Of a stretch of 64,000 bases of DNA, positions 35,634 to 43,761 are shown piece by piece; position 1 is the first letter of the stretch; each line of letters begins with the position of its first letter. Made by a program: the position numbers and the translations under genes. This DNA is from an uncultured Clostridia bacterium (GTDB lineage: Bacteria > Bacillota > Clostridia > Lachnospirales > Anaerotignaceae), in NCBI GenBank assembly GCA_910583755.1, contig CAJTZO010000007.1, forward strand, positions 1-64,000, read 5' to 3'. The notes beneath the pieces are model-generated. The model did not search any database. It saw only the letters and a program-made list of their open reading frames with translations, and was not told the origin of the DNA.

Positions 35634-35700
35634 GGTATCCTCCCATTCAAATCAATGTAAATTTAAAATTTTGCTTCTTTATATCAATGATATAAATCAT

Positions 35701-35729
35701 TTGTATTTTTATATTGATATTGCTATAAT
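35701..35729 (+). promoter_or_regulatory. metF promoter
   Basis: TTGTAT (35701-35706), a 17-bp spacer and TATAAT (35724-35729), 35 bp before metF. No SAM riboswitch is visible in the short leader. Confidence 0.55.
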
Positions 35730-35763
35730 AATATAAATTTAATTAGAAAGGAAGTCCTGTTTT

Positions 35764-36627
35764 ATGAAAATTAAAGACATCATTTGTGTAGAAAGACCTA
35801 CAATATCCTTTGAAATTTTCCCACCAAAACCAGGCGCAGAGTTTGAACCTGTTAAAAAAGCAGCAGAAGCCATTGCAAAGTTAAAACCAGATTTTATTAG
35901 TATAACCTATGGTGCTGGTGGTGGCACAAGTAGTAACACGATTAAAATAGCCTCTTTTGTGCAACAACTTGGAGTAACTGCATTGGCACATTTAACATGT
36001 GCTTCTTCTACAAAGCAGGAAGTAGAAAACGTATTGAGTGAAATTAAACAGAATGGTTTGGAAAATGTATTAGCGCTAAGGGGAGATATTCCAGAAGGAA
36101 GTAATTTTCCACAGCCCAATCAATACCGTTATGCGAGTGAACTAATAGAACATATTAAAAATAGTAGTGAGCTTTGTGTTGGTGGTGCTTGCTATCCAGA
36201 AGGACATACAGAATCTGTTAATAGGACAGAAGATATTGCACATCTTAAAATCAAAGCAGATATGGGTTGTGATTTTTTGACGACACAAATGTTTTTTGAT
36301 AATAATATATTATACAATTATTTATATCATATTAGAGAAGCAGGCATTACTACACCTGTGCTTGCAGGCATTATGCCTGTGACAAATGGAAAACAAATTG
36401 CAAGAATTTGTCAACTTTCTGGTACAATATTGCCACAAAGATTTCGTGCCATTGTAGATAAATTTGGAGATAAACCAGAATCTATGAAACAAGCAGGGAT
36501 TGCTTATGCCACAGACCAGATAATTGATTTAATTGCAAATGGAGTAAAAGGAATCCATGTTTATTCTATGAATAAACCAGATGTTGCAGAAAAGATAATG
36601 GAAAATCTTTCTGAAATTATAGGGTAA
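35764..36627 (+). CDS. metF: 5,10-methylenetetrahydrofolate reductase
   Basis: TIM-barrel reductase giving 5-methyl-THF, the methyl donor for MetH; 287 residues. Family motifs are ISFEIFPPKPG at the N-terminus (catalytic Glu in SFEIFPP), SITYGAGG, ALRGD and DFLTTQMFFDN. AAAGGAAG precedes the ATG. First gene of a methionine operon with the MetH-activation protein and metH, spaced by 5 bp and an overlap. A flavin cofactor is expected for the family. Confidence 0.95.
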   Translation: MKIKDIICVERPTISFEIFPPKPGAEFEPVKKAAEAIAKLKPDFISITYGAGGGTSSNTIKIASFVQQLGVTALAHLTCASSTKQEVENVLSEIKQNGLENVLALRGDIPEGSNFPQPNQYRYASELIEHIKNSSELCVGGACYPEGHTESVNRTEDIAHLKIKADMGCDFLTTQMFFDNNILYNYLYHIREAGITTPVLAGIMPVTNGKQIARICQLSGTILPQRFRAIVDKFGDKPESMKQAGIAYATDQIIDLIANGVKGIHVYSMNKPDVAEKIMENLSEIIG

Positions 36628-36632
36628 ATAAT

Positions 36633-37295
36633 ATGGAATTAAAAGATGTTTCTTTAAAAGAAGTATTTCGTTATCTTGGTTATCATAACAATGTACCTGA
36701 CCAAATGGTACAAAAGATTGCTTTTGATTGTGTTACAGAATTATTGGATAATTGTTCTATGAAAGAAATAGATAAAAGATATTGTTGTACTGTAGAAAAT
36801 GGAAAAATCATAATAGATAATCATATGATAATAGAAAGTAAAAATCTTTCTAAAAATTTGGCAGATTGCAAAGAAGTCATTCTTTTTGCGGCAACAATAG
36901 GCATACAAGCCGATAGATTAATAAAAAAATATAGTTTTTTAGAGATTAGTAAAGCGGTTGTAATGCAGGCGGCAGCAGCAGCGGTTATAGAAGAATATTG
37001 TGACCAATGTCAGAGACGAATCGAAACAGAATTAGAAAAAGAAAATTTGTTTTTGCGTCCTCGTTTTAGTCCAGGTTATGGAGATTTTGATTTAAAACAC
37101 CAAAAGGATATGATTTCATTATTGGATTGTACTAGAAAAATTGGTTTAACCTTAACAGATAGTTTATTATTAGCCCCTTCTAAATCTGTAACAGCTATTA
37201 TGGGGATTACTACCACCAATAGGCATTGCCATATAAAAGGCTGTGAAGCTTGTGCAAAAACAAATTGTAACTTTCGAAGGGAGGAAAGTAATTGA
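36633..37295 (+). CDS. Vitamin B12-dependent methionine synthase activation-domain protein
   Basis: 220 residues equivalent to the C-terminal reactivation (SAM-binding) domain of large MetH, encoded as a separate protein. The typical segment LRPRFSPGYGDFDLKHQKDM and a Cys-rich C-terminus (HIKGCEACAKTNCNFRR) are visible. Its stop overlaps the metH TTG start. It would use SAM to remethylate oxidised cob(II)alamin on MetH. The split arrangement is common in anaerobic Firmicutes. Confidence 0.88.
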   Translation: MELKDVSLKEVFRYLGYHNNVPDQMVQKIAFDCVTELLDNCSMKEIDKRYCCTVENGKIIIDNHMIIESKNLSKNLADCKEVILFAATIGIQADRLIKKYSFLEISKAVVMQAAAAAVIEEYCDQCQRRIETELEKENLFLRPRFSPGYGDFDLKHQKDMISLLDCTRKIGLTLTDSLLLAPSKSVTAIMGITTTNRHCHIKGCEACAKTNCNFRREESN

Positions 37296-39667
37296 GTATC
37301 TTAAACTTATTAGGAAAGCGTATGGTATTTTTTGATGGTGGAACAGGTACCCTTTTACAACAAAAAGGATTAAAAGCAGGAGAGTTGCCAGAACTTTGGA
37401 ATATAGAAAAAAAAGAAGCACTCATCGAAATCCACAAGAATTATTATGAAGCAGGTAGCGATATTGTTTTAACGAATACCTTTGGAGCAAATCGCATTAA
37501 ACTGCATGATATTCCTTATAGTATAGAACAAATTATTATGGCTGCTATCCAAAATGCAAAAACAGCAGCAATGCAGGCTTGCCATAATAAAAAAGGATAT
37601 GTTGCATTGGACATTGGTCCCACTGGAAAATTATTAAAACCTTTAGGAGATTTAGATTTTGAAGATGCTTATGCTGCATTTCGAGAAATGGCAGTTGCAG
37701 GAGAAAAAGCAGGTGCTGACCTTATTGTTATCGAAACCATGAGTGATATTTATGAAGCAAAAGCTGCTGTATTAGCTGCAAAGGAAAATACAAATTTACC
37801 TGTATTTGTTACAGTGGTATTTGATGAAAAGGGAAAACTCTTGACAGGCAGTGATATTGCATCAACTGTTGCTATTTTAGAAGGACTAAATGTGGATGCA
37901 ATGGGAATGAATTGTGGACTTGGACCTCATCAAATGCTTTCTCTTGCAGAGAAAATGCTTGATTGCTGTTCTATTCCTGTGATTATAAAGCCAAATGCTG
38001 GCTTACCTAGAACAGAAAATGGTGTAACTGTATTTGATGTATCTCCTGAGGAATTTGCAGAAGCAATGACCAAGATAGTAGATAAGGGCGTTTGGCTAGT
38101 AGGTGGTTGTTGTGGCACAACACCAGAACATATACAAGCACTTTATCAAAAATGCAAACAAAAACCAATTTTACCGATTGTACCTAAACATAAAACTGTT
38201 GCAGCATCTTATACACATGCTGTAGAAATCGGAAAAAAACCGATTATGATAGGAGAGCGTATTAATCCTACTGGAAAGTCCCGTTTTAAACAGGCATTAA
38301 GAGAAAAAGATTTTGATTATATTTTGCGAGAGGGATTTTCTCAACAGCAGAAAGGAGCGCATATTTTAGATGTTAATGTTGGATTGCCTGATATTGATGA
38401 AGTAGAAATGCTTGTTTCTGTTATGAAAGAATTACAAAGTGTAATTGATTTGCCTTTACAAATAGATACTTCTGATATTGTGGCTATGGAAAAAGCATTA
38501 CGCCTTTATAATGGAAAAGCAATGATTAATTCCGTCAATGGAAAAAAAGAGTCGATGGAAGCAGTGTTTCCCATTGTCAAAAAATATGGTGGTGTAGTAG
38601 TAGGACTTACCTTAGATGAAAATGGGATTCCTGCAAAAGCAGAAGAACGTTTTGCAATTGCTCAAAAAATTGTAAAAACGGCAGAAAAGTATGGGATTTC
38701 CAGCAAGGATATTATTATAGATGTATTAGCTATGACAATTAGTTCTGACCAGTTTTCTGCTTTAGAAACCTTAAAAGCATTGCACATGGTAAAACAAAAA
38801 TTAAATGTGAAAACAATTTTAGGTGTTTCAAATATTTCTTTTGGTTTGCCGCAAAGAGAAATTATAACAGCTAATTTTTATACTATGGCATTACAAAATG
38901 GTTTGGATGCAGGAATTATTAATACTAATTCGGAAGCAATGTTACACTCTTATTATGCTTATTGTGCTTTAGCTGGATTAGATGATAATTGTATGGATTA
39001 TATTAATCAATATGGTGGACAAGTTACATCATCTGTTTCTTCTCCTTCTTCTACATCTGATATTTCACTTGGTACAGCTATTGAGAAGGGATTGAAAGAA
39101 AGAGCAAAAGAAGCTGCGGAACAAAGATTAAAAGAAATGGAACCTTTAACATTGATTAATGAAGAACTTATACCAGCACTTGACCATGTGGGAAAAGGTT
39201 TTGAAAAAGGTACTATTTTTTTACCACAGCTTTTAATGAGTGCAGAAGCGGCAAAATCTGCTTTTGAAGTGGTTAAGCTTCATATTGGAGCAGCACAAAC
39301 CAAAAAAGATAAAGTGATTTTAGCTACTGTAAAAGGAGATATTCATGATATTGGCAAAAATATTGTAAAAGTGCTTTTGGAAAACTATAGCTATGATGTG
39401 GTTGACTTAGGAAAGGATGTCTCTCCAGAAATAATTGTAGAAACAGCGATTGCACAAAATATAAAATTAGTAGGATTAAGTGCATTGATGACAACAACAG
39501 TAACTAATATGGAAGCTACCATTCAGCTATTAAAAAAGAAAAAACCAGATTGTAAAGTTGTGGTGGGAGGAGCAGTATTGACACAAGAATATGCTGACAG
39601 CATTGGTGCTGACCATTACGCAAAAGATGCTATGGCGACTGTATATTATGCGCAAAAAGTATTATAA
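37292..39667 (+). CDS. metH: Cobalamin-dependent methionine synthase (lacking the activation domain)
   Basis: 791 residues. The homocysteine S-methyltransferase domain (about 1-290) has the zinc ligands in GMNCGLGP and VGGCCGTTPEH. It is followed by a pterin-binding domain (about 315-560, IGERINPTGKSRFKQAL), the cap helix bundle, and the cobalamin-binding domain (about 665-790) with the lower-ligand motif GDIHDIGKNIVKVLLEN. The SAM activation domain is supplied by the preceding gene. TTG start overlapping the upstream stop, with GGGAGG in front. A parS site begins 2 bp after the stop. Confidence 0.95.
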   Translation: MSILNLLGKRMVFFDGGTGTLLQQKGLKAGELPELWNIEKKEALIEIHKNYYEAGSDIVLTNTFGANRIKLHDIPYSIEQIIMAAIQNAKTAAMQACHNKKGYVALDIGPTGKLLKPLGDLDFEDAYAAFREMAVAGEKAGADLIVIETMSDIYEAKAAVLAAKENTNLPVFVTVVFDEKGKLLTGSDIASTVAILEGLNVDAMGMNCGLGPHQMLSLAEKMLDCCSIPVIIKPNAGLPRTENGVTVFDVSPEEFAEAMTKIVDKGVWLVGGCCGTTPEHIQALYQKCKQKPILPIVPKHKTVAASYTHAVEIGKKPIMIGERINPTGKSRFKQALREKDFDYILREGFSQQQKGAHILDVNVGLPDIDEVEMLVSVMKELQSVIDLPLQIDTSDIVAMEKALRLYNGKAMINSVNGKKESMEAVFPIVKKYGGVVVGLTLDENGIPAKAEERFAIAQKIVKTAEKYGISSKDIIIDVLAMTISSDQFSALETLKALHMVKQKLNVKTILGVSNISFGLPQREIITANFYTMALQNGLDAGIINTNSEAMLHSYYAYCALAGLDDNCMDYINQYGGQVTSSVSSPSSTSDISLGTAIEKGLKERAKEAAEQRLKEMEPLTLINEELIPALDHVGKGFEKGTIFLPQLLMSAEAAKSAFEVVKLHIGAAQTKKDKVILATVKGDIHDIGKNIVKVLLENYSYDVVDLGKDVSPEIIVETAIAQNIKLVGLSALMTTTVTNMEATIQLLKKKKPDCKVVVGGAVLTQEYADSIGADHYAKDAMATVYYAQKVL

Positions 39668-39668
39668 A

Positions 39669-39684
39669 TGTTTCACGTGAAACA
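39669..39684. other. parS site 1
   Basis: TGTTTCACGTGAAACA, the exact 16-bp consensus bound by ParB/Spo0J, between metH and the DUF4446 gene. Confidence 0.95.
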
Positions 39685-39686
39685 GA

Positions 39687-39722
39687 AAAAAGTCTTAAGA
39701 ATATTATTCTTAAGACTTTTTT
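39687..39722. terminator. Bidirectional terminator between metH and the DUF4446 gene
   Basis: AGTCTTAAGAAT (39691-39702), a 3-nt loop and ATTCTTAAGACT (39706-39717), with A-run left and T-run right. It overlaps the stop codon of the minus-strand gene. Confidence 0.85.
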
Positions 39723-40849
39723 TCTTCTTTTGTAATAGCAACTGCTGTTTTAATTGCATTTTGTACTGCTGTTTTAATTTCCTGTTCTGCCGAAATTACC
39801 ATTTCCTCTTCACTCATTTTATTGATAGGTTGACTAGATTGTTTTTGCTGCATTTCTGTTTTTTGCGCAATTTGCTCAATGATATTTTCTACAGAGTCAG
39901 AAAGAATATTTTCTTGAACATTACTAGCTTTGATTTCTGATAATACTTTAAATTGTTCTGTTTGAAATTCCTCTGGTCTGTGATATTTTTTATTTTCTGT
40001 TTTTTCTGTTAAAAATAAAACTTGTTCCTCTAAGCGACGAACTTTTTCTTCTGTTTCACTTTTTTGTGTTTCCTTTTCCATTTGAATAGTCTCTTTTACC
40101 AATTCTTTTACAGTCTCTTTAATGTTTTCTACTTCTTTTTTAATGATGGTGTTTTGAGAAATTTGTTGTGCTACATCTTCCTCTGCCATAATGGATTCTT
40201 TTTCATTGGTAGTAACATCGCCTAAGCTTTCCATTTTTTTCTCCTCTGGTTCTGGTTTTCGCTTTGATGAAAATAATGGTTTCTCTTTCCACTTAAATAT
40301 TTTCTTTGGTTTTACTTTTACTACTTTTTCTGCTTTTCTTTTATAAGCATTTTCTTTTGCTATTTCAATTGCTTTTAGTTCTTCTGTAGAAAGCACATAT
40401 GTACTAACGCCTAATTCAATCGGTTTTGCGTAAGTAAAAGAACCTGTTCTGCCATGAATCCCATTTAATACCACACCATTATCATTTGCATCAAGTAAAG
40501 CAACAGCAAAGCAAAGGTTTCCACCCATTTCGTCAAAGGGATTATAACGTACAATCCCTACTTTTTGGATGTTTTCCGACATAATTGCATCCATATCTGT
40601 TACCATATCTAATAATTTACTATACTTTTGTTCAATAGATTCTACACTTTCAAAATAAGAATTAATTTTCATTTCTAAATTCATATCTGGACGACGACTT
40701 GTTCCCATAAAAATATCATACCGTTTTCTTTCTCGTCCAATTTTTAAAAATAATATAATACATAGTGAAAAAAGCAGTATGACAGCTAATATTAAACCAG
40801 CTAATATAAAAGGTAGATAAAATTGTATCATTTCGTTTAATACTTCCAC
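39710..40849 (-). CDS. DUF4446 membrane protein with long acidic/coiled C-terminal extension
   Basis: 379 residues, GTG start after GAGGTG. One N-terminal membrane helix (about 10-35), then a short coiled-coil part and the DUF4446 core (about 75-165: NIQKVGIVRYNPFDEMGGNL, then GIHGRTGSFTYAKPI), a family usually found next to parB. The last about 200 residues are Glu/Lys/Gln-rich with probable coiled coils, far beyond the usual length of about 160. It follows parB by 13 bp. A role in chromosome segregation is suggested by location only. Confidence 0.8.
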   Translation of the reverse strand: MEVLNEMIQFYLPFILAGLILAVILLFSLCIILFLKIGRERKRYDIFMGTSRRPDMNLEMKINSYFESVESIEQKYSKLLDMVTDMDAIMSENIQKVGIVRYNPFDEMGGNLCFAVALLDANDNGVVLNGIHGRTGSFTYAKPIELGVSTYVLSTEELKAIEIAKENAYKRKAEKVVKVKPKKIFKWKEKPLFSSKRKPEPEEKKMESLGDVTTNEKESIMAEEDVAQQISQNTIIKKEVENIKETVKELVKETIQMEKETQKSETEEKVRRLEEQVLFLTEKTENKKYHRPEEFQTEQFKVLSEIKASNVQENILSDSVENIIEQIAQKTEMQQKQSSQPINKMSEEEMVISAEQEIKTAVQNAIKTAVAITKEEKKS

Positions 40850-40862
40850 ATATCACACCTCA

Positions 40863-41744
40863 TTATCTTTCTATTGCTTTTAACATAGATAATATTCTAT
40901 CTAGGTCATCGTTAGAATAATATTCAATTTCAATTTTTCCTTTATTTTTTTTACTACTAAGTTTCACTTTTGTTGCAAAAAGACTTTTTAAATCATTTTC
41001 AATCGAACGGTAGGCAGTTGTATCAAATGATATTGCTTTTTGTTCTGTGGTTGCTACTTGCTTTGTTTGTTTTTCTTGTAAGGATTTTACAATTCTTTCT
41101 ACTGCTCTTACACTTAAATCCTCTTCTATTATTTTTTCTGCTAATTCAAATTGTAATTCTCCATCTGAAAGAGATAATAATGTTCTAGCGTGTCCTCCAG
41201 ATAATTTATTTTCTTTTACAAAGTTAATGACTCTACTATCTAAATTTAACAAACGCATAGAGTTTGTGATGGTAGAACGACTTTTTCCAACTTTTTTTGA
41301 AATTTCTTCTTGTGTTAATAAAAATTCTTTTTGTAGTTTTTGAAAACTTTCTGCTTCTTCAATAGGGTTTAAATCTTTTCTTTGAAGATTTTCTACCAAA
41401 GCTACTTCAAAAGAAGTTGTATTATCAAAGTTCTTGATTAAAGCAGGTAATTTTTTTAATCCGGCAATTTTTGCTGCACGGAACCTTCTTTCTCCTGCAA
41501 TTAATTCGTAAGAATCTTTTTCTTTTTTTACAATAATAGGTTGTATCATACCATAATTTTTTAAAGAATCTGCCAATTCTAAAAGACTTTCTTCATCAAA
41601 GTATTTACGAGGCTGGTTTTTATTTGCTTCTATTTTGTTAATGTCAATTTCTAATATACCATCACTGTTTTCTATCATCTTTGTATTAATCAGTGCTTCT
41701 AGTCCTTTTCCTTTGGAGCCAAGACCTTTTTTGATAGCTGCCAT
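40863..41744 (-). CDS. parB: Chromosome-partitioning protein ParB/Spo0J
   Basis: 293 residues. The N-terminal CTP-binding clamp domain has the GERRFRAAK motif (about 81-89), followed by a helix-turn-helix (TQEEISKKVGKSRSTITNSM, about 137-156) for parS, and a C-terminal dimerisation region. It loads on parS, three copies of which surround the gene, and recruits SMC/condensin. It overlaps or abuts soj by a few bases, forming the soj-parB pair. Confidence 0.95.
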   Translation of the reverse strand: MAAIKKGLGSKGKGLEALINTKMIENSDGILEIDINKIEANKNQPRKYFDEESLLELADSLKNYGMIQPIIVKKEKDSYELIAGERRFRAAKIAGLKKLPALIKNFDNTTSFEVALVENLQRKDLNPIEEAESFQKLQKEFLLTQEEISKKVGKSRSTITNSMRLLNLDSRVINFVKENKLSGGHARTLLSLSDGELQFELAEKIIEEDLSVRAVERIVKSLQEKQTKQVATTEQKAISFDTTAYRSIENDLKSLFATKVKLSSKKNKGKIEIEYYSNDDLDRILSMLKAIER

Positions 41745-41745
41745 A

Positions 41746-42564
41746 TTACGTCCACTCCTTTTCCAAAATTTCTTCTGCTAATAATTCATAACTTTCGGAA
41801 CCTTTTGATTTTGGGTCATATAAATGAATTGGTAAACCGTGACTTGGAGCTTCACCTAATCTTACGTTTCTTGGTATAATTGCATAATAAATATCCTTTG
41901 ACAGAATGGGATGATAAATATTATCTTTATCTGAACTTAATATAAAAATACTTTTTTTCACTTCTTCTACTACTTCAGGAGACAAATTTGTTCTTAAGTC
42001 ATACATGGTAAAGACAATTCCTTCCAACTCTAATTGCTTATTTAACCCTTTTTGTACTAAATAAATGGTATGTATTAATTGTTCCAATCCTTCTAATGCA
42101 AAATATTCACACTGTATTGGCACAAGGACAGTATCAGAAGCAGTTAGAGCATTAATAGTAATGACATTTAAAGAAGGGGGACAATCTATAATAATAAAAT
42201 CATAATTACTTTTAATGGCATCTATTTCTTTTTTTAAAATATATTTCCCATCTTCTTTTCCTATTAATTCTACTTCTGCCCCTGTTAAATGAATATTTGC
42301 AGGAACCACTTCTAAATCTTTGATACAAGTTGTTAATTTGACATCCGAAAGAGAACATTCTTCTAGCATCACGTTATAAATTGTGTTTTCAATCTCATTT
42401 TTTTCTAAGCCTAAGCCACTTGTCGTATTTCCCTGTTGGTCTGCATCAATCACAAGAACTTTTTTCCCTTTTTTGGCTAACCATGCAGATAAATTAATGG
42501 CTGTTGTTGTTTTTCCGACACCGCCTTTTTGGTTTGTGATAGATATGACTCTTACTTTACTCAT
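41746..42564 (-). CDS. soj: Chromosome-partitioning ATPase Soj/ParA
   Basis: 272 residues. The deviant Walker A motif is KGGVGKTTTAINLSAWL (about 12-28), with DADQQGNTTSGLG and Walker B IIIDCPPSLNVIT. It is a DNA-binding ATPase that forms sandwich dimers and works with ParB in origin segregation and, in Bacillus, in DnaA control. The start has TTAGGAG. It is not accompanied by rsmG/mnmG, the usual oriC neighbours, which are absent from this window. Confidence 0.95.
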   Translation of the reverse strand: MSKVRVISITNQKGGVGKTTTAINLSAWLAKKGKKVLVIDADQQGNTTSGLGLEKNEIENTIYNVMLEECSLSDVKLTTCIKDLEVVPANIHLTGAEVELIGKEDGKYILKKEIDAIKSNYDFIIIDCPPSLNVITINALTASDTVLVPIQCEYFALEGLEQLIHTIYLVQKGLNKQLELEGIVFTMYDLRTNLSPEVVEEVKKSIFILSSDKDNIYHPILSKDIYYAIIPRNVRLGEAPSHGLPIHLYDPKSKGSESYELLAEEILEKEWT

Positions 42565-42645
42565 TGCATTATCTCCTAACTAAATCAAAGGTCTTATAAA
42601 ATCACTTTGTTTTATTATACTACAATAAAAGATAATTGCAATAAA

Positions 42646-42661
42646 TGTTTCACGTGAAACA
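42646..42661. other. parS site 2
   Basis: Exact TGTTTCACGTGAAACA, 80 bp upstream of soj. It is 2977 bp from site 1 and 2916 bp from site 3. Confidence 0.95.
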
Positions 42662-42720
42662 CAAGAAACCTACAAAAATTATGATAATATAATAGCCAAA
42701 AAGGAAACAGTTGGAAAAAT

Positions 42721-42745
42721 TAGTTTGTCAAAAAGTTTTGAAACT
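42721..42745. repeat. Possible solo terminus of the hairpin-string repeat (copy H)
   Basis: tagtttgtcaaaaagttttg resembles the left terminus tagcttgtcaaaaaaacttg of copy G, and is again placed right against a hairpin (42747-42792). No second terminus is found. It could be a remnant or chance. Confidence 0.3.
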
Positions 42746-42746
42746 C

Positions 42747-42792
42747 ATCTTAAACGCTACCTCTTTCTTGAAAAAAAGGAAGCGTTTAAGAT
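42747..42792 (-). terminator. Hairpin downstream of the lipid-kinase gene
   Basis: ATCTTAAACGCT (42747-42758) pairs exactly with AGCGTTTAAGAT (42781-42792), with further pairing inside. It follows the stop at 42819 on the minus strand. There is no clean T-run, so it may act as a 3' stabiliser rather than a terminator. Confidence 0.5.
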
Positions 42793-42818
42793 AAGGAAAG
42801 TATTTATAATTTAAAAGG

Positions 42819-43709
42819 TTAAAACTTTCCAAAAATAGAAAGTCTTTTAGGTAATACAGAAATGTCCAGTGGCATATCAGGCCCTTTTTCTCCATCAATT
42901 GTTGTTTCATGGAAATGTTTATCTAAACATTCAATTTTAAAATTTTTTTGCTTTAAATAAACAACACCACTATCTTTTACAAATTCTCCATTAAATATTT
43001 TTAAAAATAAGATAGGCAATTCAATGACAGGTTTTGCTTTAATTCCAACAAAATCAAACATGCCATCTGTAATGGAAGCAGAAGGGGCAATGTGATTAAA
43101 TCCTCCTGTTCCAGCACTATTTAAGACTAAAAACAAATAGAAATCTTCTTTCAGTGTTTTTTCTTCTGTTGTGATACGAAATGGTATTTTTCGGAAATTA
43201 GCAAGTTGTTCGATTCCTTTCAGATAATAAGATAAACTCCCTAAGGCAGTTTTTAAATCTTTATCTACATTTTGAGAAACATTTGTAAAAAGTCCACCTG
43301 CACAAACGTTAATAAAACATTGTCCATTGACAAGACCAATATCAATCTTTTTTGGCTTTTCTTGAACAATCACCTGACAAGCTTCTTCTACGCTTCCTGT
43401 TTTTAATCCTAAAAATGCAGCAAAATCATTTGCAGTACCAGAAGGAATGACACCAAGAGGAATATCTAGCTCTCTTTCTATTAGAGCATTAACCACAATA
43501 TTGATGGTGCCATCTCCTCCTGACACAGCAATGAAATCATAATCTATATTCATATTTAAAATATGTTGCCTTATATCACCATTTTGAATGGTACGAAAAA
43601 CGTGCACTTCATATCCTGCCTGTTGAAATATCGAAAAACAAATATCTAAATCAAATTTGAATGTTTTATTTCCTGAATGGGGATTATAAATTAATTTGCA
43701 CTTTTTCAT
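42819..43709 (-). CDS. Diacylglycerol/lipid kinase (YegS/BmrU/DgkB family)
   Basis: About 296 residues with the DAGK catalytic pattern: KLIYNPHSGNKT at the N-terminus, AVSGGDGTINIVVNALIE (nucleotide loop GGDGT) and LGVIPSGTANDFA. It likely phosphorylates diacylglycerol or a related lipid at the membrane face. AAAGGAGG precedes both a TTG (43718, 4-nt spacing) and the ATG 43709 (13 nt); the choice is uncertain. Downstream of argS on the same strand. Confidence 0.85.
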   Translation of the reverse strand: MKKCKLIYNPHSGNKTFKFDLDICFSIFQQAGYEVHVFRTIQNGDIRQHILNMNIDYDFIAVSGGDGTINIVVNALIERELDIPLGVIPSGTANDFAAFLGLKTGSVEEACQVIVQEKPKKIDIGLVNGQCFINVCAGGLFTNVSQNVDKDLKTALGSLSYYLKGIEQLANFRKIPFRITTEEKTLKEDFYLFLVLNSAGTGGFNHIAPSASITDGMFDFVGIKAKPVIELPILFLKIFNGEFVKDSGVVYLKQKNFKIECLDKHFHETTIDGEKGPDMPLDISVLPKRLSIFGKF

Positions 43710-43761
43710 AAATAACAAATTTCCTCCTTTCTTATCCTTTGTTTAAAATAACTTATAAAAA

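Noticed and set aside
35640..35763. SAM riboswitch upstream of metF
   Set aside because: The leader is about 35 nt and contains none of the conserved S-box segments.
39668..39940. 90-codon plus-strand frame starting in parS
   Set aside because: Its first codons are the parS palindrome and the rest is antisense to the DUF4446 gene; low-complexity Phe/Cys-rich translation, no support.
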